This document shows positions 1 to 7,454 of a stretch of 21,219 nucleotides of DNA, in pieces. The translations under genes were made by a program, and so were the position numbers. The DNA comes from CAYQPF01 sp964419225 (lineage in GTDB: Bacteria > Cloacimonadota > Cloacimonadia > Cloacimonadales > CAYQPF01). Numbering within the stretch: position 1 is the first letter of the stretch; each line of letters starts with the position of its first letter. Below the pieces are notes generated by a model, which saw only the letters and a program-made list of their open reading frames with translations, was not told the origin of the DNA and did no database searches. The stretch is from assembly GCA_964419225.1 (NCBI GenBank), contig CAYQPF010000089.1, positions 1 to 21,219 on the forward strand. The letters run 5' to 3'.

Positions 1-1
1 A

Positions 2-529
2 CCGACTATCACCTTAAACGATTCTTATACTTCCAACCTCAAGTTCTGGGTGAAATATAATTACACCGAAGTTAATCCTACTTACCTGCATATTCTGATC
101 TATGCAGACGGTGGCTGGCATACTCTGAAAGCGTTTACTTCTGCTGTCGATAATAATGATTACACCATTCAGGAAAACTTATCTCTGGAAACTTACAAAG
201 GCAAGACTGTCAAAGTTGCTTTTGTCTATGACAATAATCCCAACAGCGGAAATGAAGTAGCACTCGATGATATTTCTGTCGCATATACAGCTCATCCTTT
301 CACAACTTTCACCTGCCAAAAGACAGGAAATAATCTGGTTCTGAACTGGAATGCTGTTACTAATGCCACCGGATACAAAATCTATGCAGCAGATAACCCT
401 GCCGGCCCTTGGACTTTGCATTTGAACCTTCCCGCAGCTTCAACCACCTACAATTACCCACTTACCCCGGCAATAACTAAAAAGTTCTTCCGCATCACTG
501 CCCTTCTCCCTGATGAACTGACAAAGTAA
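2..529 (+). CDS. C-terminal part of a secreted surface protein (choice-of-anchor-like domain + fibronectin type III)
   Basis: The reading frame is open from the window edge, so the true start lies upstream; the GTG at 50 is internal, because in-frame codons before it continue the same domain (...TSNLKFW). About 175 residues remain. Residues 1-93 look like the end of a jelly-roll 'choice-of-anchor'/cleaved-adhesin-like domain, ending in the typical GNEVALDDISV strand. Residues about 100-168 read as a fibronectin type III module (LNWNAVTNATGYKIY, then FFRITA). Such architectures are common in secreted proteins of the FCB group, where they bind surface polymers or space domains. I see no C-terminal sorting domain after the Fn3 module. 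A strong terminator follows 23 bp downstream. The ligand and full length cannot be told from this piece. Confidence 0.8.
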   Translation, partial: PTITLNDSYTSNLKFWVKYNYTEVNPTYLHILIYADGGWHTLKAFTSAVDNNDYTIQENLSLETYKGKTVKVAFVYDNNPNSGNEVALDDISVAYTAHPFTTFTCQKTGNNLVLNWNAVTNATGYKIYAADNPAGPWTLHLNLPAASTTYNYPLTPAITKKFFRITALLPDELTK

Positions 530-552
530 TTAATCTCTTCCTGGATTATAAA

Positions 553-595
553 AAAGCAGCATGAGGATTCTCTCTTCATGCTGCTTTACTTTTAT
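553..595 (+). terminator. Rho-independent terminator
   Basis: A perfect 12-bp stem (AAAGCAGCATGA at 553-564 pairing with TCATGCTGCTTT at 576-587) with an 11-nt loop is followed by a T-rich tail (590-595). It sits 23 bp after the stop codon of the surface-protein gene. Because it also starts with an A run it could work in both directions, but no convergent gene ends close by. Confidence 0.85.
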
Positions 596-606
596 ACCCT
601 CTACCC

Positions 607-660
607 ACCGACTGAAAATCGGTGTTCCATCAGGACCGCCTGATTTATCAGGTAGGTGGT
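607..660. repeat. Small hairpin repeat of the 'palindrome + GTTCCAT' type
   Basis: ACCGA (607-611) pairs with TCGGT (619-623) and is followed at once by GTTCCAT (624-630). A second hairpin CCTGA-TTTA-TCAGG lies at 639-652. The same layout, a small palindrome followed by GTTCCATYAG, recurs at 20949-20970, which marks this as a dispersed repeat family rather than a gene. Confidence 0.6.
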
Positions 661-740
661 CACCATTTTAATGGTAAGGGACAAACAGAATTTATTCTGA
701 AGATTATTTTAGAAACCCTGGAATTTGGTAATCAACGTAG

Positions 741-760
741 AGACAGGGCATGCCCTGTCT
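741..760. repeat. Perfect 20-bp palindrome
   Basis: AGACAGGGCATGCCCTGTCT is its own reverse complement. The flanks (ACGTAG before, TTTAGCGT after) extend the symmetry imperfectly. It resembles the REP-like palindromes built on GTAG...CTAC that occur in many unrelated bacteria. The stretch 601-897 contains no supportable gene, only such repeats. Confidence 0.6.
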
Positions 761-792
761 TTAGCGTAACACATGTCCTCCGGACAATGGCA

Positions 793-814
793 GGGCTGAC
801 GTGGGAGTCTGCCC
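793..814. repeat. Degenerate GGGC(A/T)GAC hairpin repeat
   Basis: GGGCTGAC (793-800) and GTCTGCCC (807-814) form an 8-bp stem with one mismatch around a 6-nt loop, and CTAC follows. It looks like a decayed member of the same class of REP-like elements as the palindrome 33 bp upstream. Confidence 0.5.
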
Positions 815-897
815 CTACAGGAAATTTTGAAAACCACATTGGCGCTTGGCAAATGATTATTTGCCCATACATGTTTTTGGCTTGAGAACTTTATGTT

Positions 898-1866
898 TCA
901 ATAATAGGATTTGATATTGCGTTCAAAATTAGTGACCGCCGTTTTATGATTAGTATTTGCATAACAATAAATACACCCATGCGGACAAGTATTATAATGT
1001 CCAATATCTTTGCTTTTTATACAACCACAATTTTTTCTTTGTCCTTTGTCCTTAATTTTCCGGTAGTCGTACCCATGTAAATATTTTGCATCTACTGGAT
1101 CTAAAAAAGACAATGGGGCATTCTCATTTTTTTTATAGCCAATGTAATCCATTAAATCTGCATCATTATTGAATAACTCAACAATAAGTCTGTCATCAAT
1201 GCATCGATTATGCTCAATATTGTATTTTCCTAAATCAATAGATTCACTGCAGGTAGATAACCTCAGTTTCCAGTTTTTATTCAATTCGACGATTCTTTCG
1301 GCAAATTCATTCATTTTTTTATGATCAAATTCCCGAAGATTAATTCTTTCTACGTTCTTTTTGACTTTCTTATAATTCTCGATATCTATAAAGCTGAAAA
1401 CCAGGCTGTTTGTGTATTCACAAACCCTGTCACCAACATAAGAGACTCTGTCCAAAAGTACATCCATAGACAAATTATCGCTGATAATCAGTGGATCAAA
1501 TCTCCAAATAAGTTTAGCTTTACCGATTTTATTCGACAAACCAACAAAGGTATCTATTCTTTCGTCAATAGAAGGTAAATGATTTTCCAAACCCAACCCA
1601 TCGTAATTATTTAATGTGAATTGAAAATAATAATTATAGTTCTTTGCGTCAAAAAACCCTAATTTGTCGATTAAATGTTTAGGATTCTTAGACCAGAATA
1701 CAAATAATCGTGCTTTATCGAAACTAACCCGAAATTGTACTCCGTTAAATGGATTCTTCCACAGAATAAAACCTTCCTGGATTCTATTCAATAGCCAGTC
1801 CGAATAAAAAGCAGGGATATCTGTTGCTCTCGATGCTGAAATTATAACGGGACTTAGTTCTTTCAT
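898..1866 (-). CDS. DUF1848 family protein with C-terminal radical-SAM-like cysteine cluster
   Basis: This 322-residue protein matches DUF1848 (PF08902) by recall of the family pattern. The N-terminus carries ISASRATDIPAFYSDW and, around residues 36-62, WKNPFNGVQ and LFVFWSKNP. The C-terminus carries CGC (280-282) and CPHGCIYCYAN, giving cysteines 294, 298 and 301 in CX3CX2C spacing. That spacing is the [4Fe-4S] motif of radical SAM enzymes, but here it lies at the C-terminal end instead of the N-terminal one, as is known for this family. The biochemical role of DUF1848 is not established. Length is normal for the family and no key residue is missing. The start is an ATG preceded by an AGGTG-like ribosome site. 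It stands alone, with repeat-rich DNA on both sides, so the context gives no pathway. Confidence 0.85.
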   Translation of the reverse strand: MKELSPVIISASRATDIPAFYSDWLLNRIQEGFILWKNPFNGVQFRVSFDKARLFVFWSKNPKHLIDKLGFFDAKNYNYYFQFTLNNYDGLGLENHLPSIDERIDTFVGLSNKIGKAKLIWRFDPLIISDNLSMDVLLDRVSYVGDRVCEYTNSLVFSFIDIENYKKVKKNVERINLREFDHKKMNEFAERIVELNKNWKLRLSTCSESIDLGKYNIEHNRCIDDRLIVELFNNDADLMDYIGYKKNENAPLSFLDPVDAKYLHGYDYRKIKDKGQRKNCGCIKSKDIGHYNTCPHGCIYCYANTNHKTAVTNFERNIKSYY

Positions 1867-2423
1867 AGCACCTGCTTAAAAATACTTACTTTTGCTCCAT
1901 CTTTATTATCCTTCAGGTAACAGTCATGTGCCAGATATTAAAACTTAAAAGCACTTTTTTCATATGCCAATATCCATCCTTGCAGATAATCTTCGCTTAC
2001 TTGCTATTAATAAGTCAAGTTAAAAATAAAATCTCTTCCACGCCAAAGACCTAGCCCAAAACAGGACAAGCCAAACCAAAATCGAATTTATTCATTTCTG
2101 TATTAGCATATTCAAATTTAAGAGCATTACTCATAAACTGCACAAAAAGGGTTGTAAAAGAAGCTGGAAAACAATCAGAGAAGAAATAAGTACCTTGAAT
2201 AGATCAACTGTTAGCCAACAAGGGAAAAATGGTACGAGATACTCGGTAAGAGTAACTGGAACTCCTGAAAAAGAAGCAGATGAAATATTTAAATTCCGAA
2301 ACTACTCAAGTGTTTTTTCGAAAGTAACCACAAATGGTCACAAATGTGAAGCACAAATGAACACAAATAGTAGGAAGATGGTTTTAAAAGGGAACAGTAA
2401 CTCACCCCTTGAGATAGGCATCA

Positions 2424-2447
2424 GGTGTCAGTCGTCAGTTGTCAGTG
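2424..2447. repeat. Heptamer tandem array (GKYGTCA units)
   Basis: Three heptamers GGTGTCA, GTCGTCA, GTTGTCA in strict period 7, followed by GTGGAGAAAA. The same units and the same right-hand GTGG border recur at 3420, 3788, 4043, 4174, 4305 and 21107. Confidence 0.75.
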
Positions 2448-2494
2448 GAGAAAACTTTCTTGGGACAAGAAGAGCCTTCCAGACTCTTTGTAAT

Positions 2495-2515
2495 AATGAC
2501 GCAAGCTGCGTCATT
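2495..2515. repeat. Perfect 9-bp stem, 3-nt loop hairpin
   Basis: AATGACGCA (2495-2503) pairs perfectly with TGCGTCATT (2507-2515) around the loop AGC. There is no T tail, so it is more likely a dispersed hairpin repeat than a terminator. Confidence 0.6.
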
Positions 2516-2736
2516 TCCCAGGAGATGGTTTCCGACAAAATACTGGTTACCATATGAAACACCTCTTAACATGGCAACTGGACATAACCTGAGTAGTAAC
2601 TAAATTCCTTGATATTGAAATATCCCCGGACAGAGTTATAAAAGTTTTGAAAAAATGGGATTGTACTACCTAAAAAAAAATCATGTAGTTGTAATAGGGC
2701 TTCTAAGGCATTATCGCGAAAGTTGGGTTACGATTT

Positions 2737-2756
2737 GGGCATGATGCATCATGCCC
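2737..2756. repeat. Perfect 20-bp palindrome overlapping a stop codon
   Basis: GGGCATGATGCATCATGCCC is its own reverse complement. The stop codon (TGA, minus strand, 2749-2751) of the hypothetical gene lies inside it, so the palindrome supplies the end of that reading frame. There is no T tail. It belongs to the same class of short palindromes as the one at 741-760. Confidence 0.7.
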
Positions 2757-3348
2757 CCAATGCCCGTTCAAGAAAGATTTCCTCACGGGAAAGAAAACTG
2801 TCTCCAAGTATAGCAATAAATCTTCGGTCTAACTCATATAGTTCAAATGGATCATCAAACGGCAACTTGTATATTCGCTTTCTTCTACCATTCAACATTA
2901 CCAATTCACAATTCTTCGGATCTTTCTTTCCCTTTTCAATTAACCGACGCCAATCAATTATTTCTTTTTCTTCTCCCCCATTAATAATTAATAATTGATA
3001 ATTAATAATTTCTCCCCATGCCAGATCAATGTCTGCATTCTGCTTTTTCCAATCAAACATCAGCTTGGTAAAGAAAGCGTAACTGTTGATCGGATACATA
3101 TCCTGTCTATATTGGGCATTATACAATTCGGCACTGTGTTTTAACTGCTCTTTGTATTCCACTGGAAGAGAGTTCCAGATGACTTTCAAATTCTTGAAGA
3201 TACTGCCCATTTTAGCATTATGTTCTGTCCTGGGTGGAACAAAATATTTACGGACAAAGTATAAATCTACACTTTTATAATGAAGGAGAGTCAATCCTTC
3301 TGACTTAGGTAATACTTTTTTTGCCCCTGTCTTAAAGAATACCTGCAT
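2749..3348 (-). CDS. Hypothetical protein with an in-frame heptamer-repeat insertion
   Basis: I do not recognise a family. The protein has 199 residues if started at the ATG at 3348, which has an excellent ribosome site (AAGGAGG, 5-nt spacer). The 20 extra upstream codons of the open frame come from a heptamer array and are unlikely to be translated. It is basic and aromatic (FFKTGAKKVLPKSEGLTLLHYKSVDLYFVRKY, given in part), with no signal peptide, membrane segment or metal motif. Around residues 113-122 it reads IINYQLLIIN, encoded exactly by an AT-rich heptamer array (2981-3010), so a repeat has been accepted in frame. The last codons and the stop fall within a palindrome. The middle part has the WNSLPVEYKEQLK / PINSYAFFTKLMFDW feel of a conserved intracellular protein. 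Function unknown. Confidence 0.65.
   Translation of the reverse strand: MQVFFKTGAKKVLPKSEGLTLLHYKSVDLYFVRKYFVPPRTEHNAKMGSIFKNLKVIWNSLPVEYKEQLKHSAELYNAQYRQDMYPINSYAFFTKLMFDWKKQNADIDLAWGEIINYQLLIINGGEEKEIIDWRRLIEKGKKDPKNCELVMLNGRRKRIYKLPFDDPFELYELDRRFIAILGDSFLSREEIFLERALGA
2981..3010. repeat. AT-rich heptamer array inside a coding sequence
   Basis: Four heptamers of the form TTRATAA (TTAATAA, TTAATAA, TTGATAA, TTAATAA) plus TT, in strict period 7. On the coding (minus) strand this reads ATTATTA-type units, the same family as RTTRTTA at 17802-17834. The array length keeps the host frame open. Confidence 0.75.
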
Positions 3349-3353
3349 GGGTT

Positions 3354-3360
3354 CCTCCTT
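3354..3360 (-). promoter_or_regulatory. Ribosome binding site that decides the start
   Basis: AAGGAGG on the minus strand, 5 nt before the ATG at 3348. Nothing comparable precedes the upstream in-frame ATG at 3408, so 3348 is the better start. Confidence 0.8.
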
Positions 3361-3371
3361 AGGCACCTTGG

Positions 3372-3395
3372 GAGAGTTGAGAGTTGAAAGTTGGG
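3372..3395. repeat. Heptamer array (GAGAGTT units)
   Basis: Two identical GAGAGTT units and one GAAAGTT unit, then GGG. It lies just before the hypothetical gene and produces the spurious N-terminal extension of its open frame. Confidence 0.65.
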
Positions 3396-3419
3396 AAAAA
3401 TAATTCACCCCCGAGGCCA

Positions 3420-4345
3420 GGTGTCAGGTGTCAGTCGTCAGGGGTCAGTGGAGAAATAACTCACCCCCGTCCCCTCTCTTGCGAAGAGAGGGGGGAAAAT
3501 GGAAATAATCCTTCCTGATCCGGACTTTTCTTCACCCACTGCCCTCGGCTGACTGCACCCGCCCTTTCAATCCTCAATCCTGCTAACTACATATTGCCCA
3601 CAGACCACTTTACATAAAGATAGATATGGAAATGTGAAATTCATCCTTGTGAACGGGAATAAAAATCAAAATAATTATTAATGAGGAGGATAACTCACCC
3701 CCGGCCCCTCTCTTGCAAAGCGAGGGGGGATTGAGGATTTCCGGGATTCGGAACACTGACTAACACAGACGACCACGGACAGAAGAAGGTGTCAGGTGCC
3801 AGGTATCAGGTGCCAGTGGGTACAAAAGGAAAACAACTCACCCCCGGCCCCTCTCTTGTGAAGAGAGGGGAGTGAAGGGAGACCGGGGAAAATGTTGTAA
3901 CCCGCAGGCAAATACTAAGGAAAGAGTAGGCAGTGTGCAGTAGGCAGGGGGCAAGATTAAGGATTGAGGAATGAGCAAGAGATTGACACTTTTCGGAACA
4001 CATACTAACAAGGACTTACACAGACGACCACGGACACAAGAAGGAGTCAGGTGCCAGGTATCAGGTGTCAGTGGGGACAAAAGGAAAACAACTCACCCCC
4101 GGCCCCTCTCTTGTGAAGAGAGGGGAGTGAAGGGAGACCGGGGAAAATGTTGTAACCCGCAGGGAAATACTTAGGCGTCAGTAGGCAGTCGTCAGGCGTC
4201 AGTGGGGACAAAAGGAAAACAACTCACCCCCGGCCCCTCTCTTGTGAAGAGAGGGGAGTGAAGGGAGACCGGGGAAAATGTTGAAACCCGCAGGGAAATA
4301 CTTAGGCGTCAGTAGGCAGTCGTCAGGCGTCAGTGGAGAAAGGAT
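3420..4345. repeat. Repeat field: heptamer arrays alternating with a CCCCTCTCTT/AAGAGAGGGG hairpin block
   Basis: GTCA-type heptamer arrays lie at 3420-3451, 3788-3820, 4043-4075, 4174-4206 and 4305-4336; a GTAGGCA-type array at 3926-3953; a GGATTGA-type pair at 3961-3974. Most GTCA arrays lead into GTGG, then ACAAAAGG, then ACTCACCCCCGG and a hairpin of perfect 10-bp arms with a 3-nt loop. Hairpins: 3471-3493 (loop GCG), 3705-3727 (loop GCA, one mismatch), 3848-3870, 4103-4125 and 4234-4256 (loop GTG). The last two blocks are an almost exact 131-bp tandem duplication; the previous one is offset by 255 bp with extra sequence (ACACAGACGACCACGGACA motif at about 3764 and 4018). No gene is supported here; short open frames are by-products of the repeats. 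Confidence 0.85.
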
Positions 4346-4401
4346 TTAGTACCTTATGACTAAAATTCTTTCATTTTTTGGCATAGTATTAATAGGGATT
4401 T

Positions 4402-4628
4402 GGGCTAAAGCCCGCGAGGGGGGTGGGTTTATTTATACCCGGCATAAATGCCGGGCCTATTGATACCCAAAGCCTATTATTACCCGGTATAGATGCTGCG
4501 TCTGATGATGAACAAAGCCTATGAAATCAGGTTAAATTAGGCATTATTTGCCTCATCAATAGCCTCCGGTTTTAACCGGAGGATCAATATTTAAACAAAT
4601 ATTCCTCCCTCCCTAATGGCTTCAGCCA
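4402..4628. repeat. Cluster of tiny-loop hairpins
   Basis: Four palindromes with 2-nt centres stand close together: GGGCT-AA-AGCCC (4402-4413), CCCGGCAT-AA-ATGCCGGG (4438-4455), CCTCCGGTT-TT-AACCGGAGG (4563-4582) and TGGCT-TC-AGCCA (4617-4628). A decayed copy of the second (4483-4500), 45 bp on with matching flanks (AAAGCCTAT), shows a diverged 45-bp tandem duplication. The arms differ in sequence but the design is constant. None has a T tail typical of a terminator. Confidence 0.7.
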
Positions 4629-4930
4629 AATTCTCTTTCAATAATCATAATGAAAAACAAATTATCTTATGAAATTCTATTTTGGTTCTGGCTTATCCAG
4701 GTTAGGATTAAGGATGGAGAATAACAGAAGGTTTTAATAGAGCGTAGATGACGCTGATTAGGCGGATGGTCACAGATCGGAAAGATATGTGTAAGGCAGA
4801 TGTGTCAGGTAAAACTATCAAAACAGAGTCCACTATTTTAGGACTGGACAGTTCATGTCATATGACTAGAGAATACAAAAATATCAAGCACCTCTTGTAT
4901 GATATCTGTAAAATATGCTGGACGCTAGTC
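4629..4930. other. Intergenic stretch, nothing recognised
   Basis: About 300 bp between the hairpin cluster and the end of the propeller gene. A 63-codon open frame here (4748-4939) lacks a ribosome site and any recognisable sequence, and overlaps the end of the opposing gene. I see no terminator for the minus-strand gene. Confidence 0.5.
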
Positions 4931-6901
4931 CTATTTTAAGATAACCAGTTTTTTGGTTTCATTATGTTTATTTGTAGCCAATTTATAGAAATATATTCCT
5001 GTCGCACACTGTTGATTTTTATCATTTTTGCCATTCCACAATGTCACGGGATGAGAGGAATTGATTTCAAAGGATTTAACCTTTTGACCTTTAATATTAA
5101 AGATAGTTAGAACTCCTTTTTCGTTTGGTTCCAACTTAGCATCAAAGGAAACAGTACCTGACTGTCTGAACGGATTGGGGTAGGATTTAATGCAGGAAGA
5201 TACTACAGGAGTTTGAAGGTTATCATTTTTTCCAACATAAGGAGGGTTGCTGACAATTACGGCGGTAAAATTACTTTTTGCAGCAAATGCAAGATAGTCA
5301 TTTCTTGGTGGGATATTACATTGACCATTTTCATTAGCACCCCAAGCAATCAAAGAACCATCTGATATTAGAGCAAGACTATGACTTTCACCAGAATTAA
5401 TAGCAGTATAATTATTTCCGGCAGGAACATTCAAAAGACCGTTTTCATTATCACCCCAAGCAATAAGAGATCCATCAGATCTTAGTGCCAGACTATTATT
5501 TTCCCATGCAGAAATAGCAATAAAATCATTACCAGCAGGGACATTACATTGACCACTTCCATTAGCACCCCAAGCTACGATAGATCCGTTTGACTTTAAG
5601 GCGAGATCATGATGTCCTCCTTCGGCTATAGCAATGAAATCATTGCCTGATGGAAAATCATTTTGACCGGTAATATTGCTGCCCCAACCAATCAAAGACC
5701 CATCAGCTTTCAAAGCCAGACTATGTTGATGTCCAGCTGCAATGGCAGTATAATTATTGCCTGCGGGTACAATACATTGTGTATCGCTGTTTTTGCCCCA
5801 TCCTACCAGAGAACCATTGGATTTCAAAGCAATATTATGATTAGATCCGGTAGCAATGGCAGTAAAATTATTTCCTGTCGGTACAGTGCATTGTCCATAT
5901 TCATTACTTCCCTGGCTAACGAGAGATCCATCAGATTTTAAAGCAAGCCAATGATCAATTCCAACAGAAATTGCCGTAAAATTATTATTTGAAGGGACAT
6001 TAAGTTGACAATCTCTTTGGGAACCCCAGAGGACGAGAGATCCATCAGATTTAAGAGCCATACTAAACATAGATGCTGTTGCCATTGCAATATAATTCGT
6101 ACCAGATGGTACTTCCACCTGGCCCCACTGATCCATACCCCAACCTACAAGAGAGCCATCGTCCAGCAAAGCTATGTTTTGGTCATATCCTGAAGATATT
6201 CCAACAAAATTATCTCCATCGGGAACATCGCATTGATCGGCGTAATTTGAACCCCAAGCTACTAAGACACCATAATTTGTCAAAGCCAGACAATGATTTT
6301 TACCTGCAGATATTGCTACAAAGTGATTTCCTGAAGGTACATTGCATTGTCCATTATCATTATTTCCCCAGGCAATAAGGGATCCATCAGATTTTAGAGC
6401 CAAGTTATGTCCCTCACCTGCGGCTATTGCAATGAAATTATTACCTGAGGGAACATTGCATTGTCCTTCATAATTATCACCCCAGGCAACTAAAGATCCA
6501 TCAGATTTTAAGGCAAGTGCATGATAGTAACCAGCCGCAATAGCACTGAAATCATTACCAGCAGGGACATTACACTGGCCATCTGAATTTGCACCCCAAG
6601 CAACCAGACTACCATCTGATCTAAGTGCATAATTGAAATACTTACCTGCAGCGATTTCAATAAAATCATTATCTGTTGGCACATTGCATTGCCCACTAAT
6701 ATTTTCACCCCAAGCAACAACAGACCCGTCACTTCTTAAAGCAAGACCATGATATCCCCCAGCTTTAACTTTGACAATATTGTTTTCCAGAGCACTGCCT
6801 ACCATATTTCCCCAGATCATAAGGTAACCGCTATCTGTTTGAGAATAAATACTGACGATAGAGAATAAAAGGATTATTGAAATTATAAAAACATTTTTCA
6901 T
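4931..6901 (-). CDS. Secreted RCC1-like repeat (beta-propeller) protein with C-terminal sorting domain
   Basis: 656 residues from the ATG at 6901, chosen because an AGGAG site stands 7 nt upstream and a clean Sec signal peptide follows (MKNVFIISIILLFSIVSIYS, cleavage likely before QTDSG). The open frame runs 76 codons further upstream, but that part is AT-rich noise. Residues about 26-555 hold some fourteen units of 38 residues with the pattern GSLVAWGxNxxGQCNVPxGNxFxAIAAGxxHxLALKSD, the RCC1/BLIP-II-like repeat that folds as beta-propeller blades. Residues 574-656 form an FCB-type C-terminal sorting/FlgD-like domain (YPNPFRQSG ... GIYFYKLAT ... KKLVILK), suggesting secretion across the outer membrane by a type IX-like system. 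The probable role is surface binding; the ligand is unknown. Nearly every unit has a Cys in QCNVP, unusual for an extracellular protein. It is divergent from the pilin-like gene. Confidence 0.88.
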   Translation of the reverse strand: MKNVFIISIILLFSIVSIYSQTDSGYLMIWGNMVGSALENNIVKVKAGGYHGLALRSDGSVVAWGENISGQCNVPTDNDFIEIAAGKYFNYALRSDGSLVAWGANSDGQCNVPAGNDFSAIAAGYYHALALKSDGSLVAWGDNYEGQCNVPSGNNFIAIAAGEGHNLALKSDGSLIAWGNNDNGQCNVPSGNHFVAISAGKNHCLALTNYGVLVAWGSNYADQCDVPDGDNFVGISSGYDQNIALLDDGSLVGWGMDQWGQVEVPSGTNYIAMATASMFSMALKSDGSLVLWGSQRDCQLNVPSNNNFTAISVGIDHWLALKSDGSLVSQGSNEYGQCTVPTGNNFTAIATGSNHNIALKSNGSLVGWGKNSDTQCIVPAGNNYTAIAAGHQHSLALKADGSLIGWGSNITGQNDFPSGNDFIAIAEGGHHDLALKSNGSIVAWGANGSGQCNVPAGNDFIAISAWENNSLALRSDGSLIAWGDNENGLLNVPAGNNYTAINSGESHSLALISDGSLIAWGANENGQCNIPPRNDYLAFAAKSNFTAVIVSNPPYVGKNDNLQTPVVSSCIKSYPNPFRQSGTVSFDAKLEPNEKGVLTIFNIKGQKVKSFEINSSHPVTLWNGKNDKNQQCATGIYFYKLATNKHNETKKLVILK

Positions 6902-7106
6902 TTTTGGGCTCCTGAATATTATTACTAAAACAAAACAGTTTAGTATCAAATCAAGATAATTTTTGAGTTTATTTGATGCAAGAAAAATAATAATTAATTG
7001 CTGATTTTCATGTGAATGAAGGCATAATTGTGCATCCTTAAAAAAGTAGTTTACAAAAACGGCTACTTTATTTTGATTAAATGTAATAATTTCAAAAGAG
7101 AGAGGA
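6902..7106. promoter_or_regulatory. Divergent intergenic region (propeller gene / pilin-like gene)
   Basis: About 205 bp of very AT-rich DNA lies between two diverging genes and so should hold both promoters. AGGAG for the minus-strand gene sits at 6909-6913, and AGAGAGAGG for the plus-strand gene at 7097-7105. I cannot assign -10/-35 boxes with confidence. Confidence 0.5.
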
Positions 7107-7441
7107 ATGATGGATAATTTAAGAAACAATAGAGGATTTCTCTGATTGAATTAATGATCGTCATAGTTGTTATAGGTATATTAGCTACCATAGCGGTACC
7201 AAAGTATATGTCTGTGACCAGAAAAGCAAAGGAAGCGGAAGCTAAGATGATGTTATCACCAAGTGAATTAAAACAAAGAAATGTACCATTTGCCAGGTTA
7301 GAAACATTTATAGCAGTTACTGAAGCTGCTGGTGGTATTATACCACCCATACCACATCAAAGCTTTTTTACGGAAAAAAATAATAAGCCTGATGAATACT
7401 CAACAAGAGTTGACATTCAATCAATAGTTAGAATAAAGTAG
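7107..7441 (+). pseudogene. Type IV pilin-like protein, frameshifted in the prepilin leader
   Basis: From ATG 7107 (or 7110) the frame reads MDNLRNNRGF and then hits TGA at 7143. A different frame continues exactly where it should: LIELMIVIVVIGILATIAVPKY, the hallmark N-terminal helix of type IV pilins and pseudopilins, including the Glu at mature position 5. Restoring one T in the run before 7142 gives RG|FSLIEL, a textbook class III leader with the prepilin peptidase site after Gly. After the helix come KAKEAEAKMML and about 70 residues that end at 7441, short for a pilin and without the usual C-terminal core. I call it a pseudogene because both the frameshift and the short tail are abnormal; a sequencing error in the T run is the main alternative. 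Confidence 0.75.
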
Positions 7442-7454
7442 TTGAGGAGAGAAT

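Larger units (their letters stand above)
1867..2748. other. Intergenic stretch without a supported gene
   Basis: Positions 1867-2400 show no coding signal I trust and no hairpin worth naming. From 2424 there is a GTCA heptamer array, then a perfect hairpin at 2495-2515. The open frame at 2195-2557 runs straight through these repeats and has no ribosome site, so I do not call it a gene. Confidence 0.6.

Noticed and set aside
622..885. 87-codon open frame on the + strand
   Set aside because: It is made of palindromic repeat DNA (607-660, 741-760, 793-814).
2195..2557. 120-codon open frame on the + strand
   Set aside because: It has no ribosome site, resembles nothing, and runs through a heptamer array and a perfect hairpin repeat.
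3806..4174. Several short open frames on both strands
   Set aside because: They lie wholly in the hairpin/heptamer repeat field and repeat with it.
3420..4336. CRISPR array
   Set aside because: Repeats are tandem heptamers and variable-spaced hairpins; there are no equal-length unique spacers and no cas genes.
4748..4939. 63-codon open frame
   Set aside because: No ribosome site, no recognisable sequence, and it overlaps the end of the opposing propeller gene.
6902..7129. 76-residue N-terminal extension of the propeller protein
   Set aside because: The start at 6901 has a ribosome site and a signal peptide directly after it; the extension would bury the signal peptide.
7137..7144. Programmed frameshift in the pilin-like gene
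   Set aside because: There is no classical slippery heptamer with downstream structure that I can show; a lost base or sequencing error is simpler.
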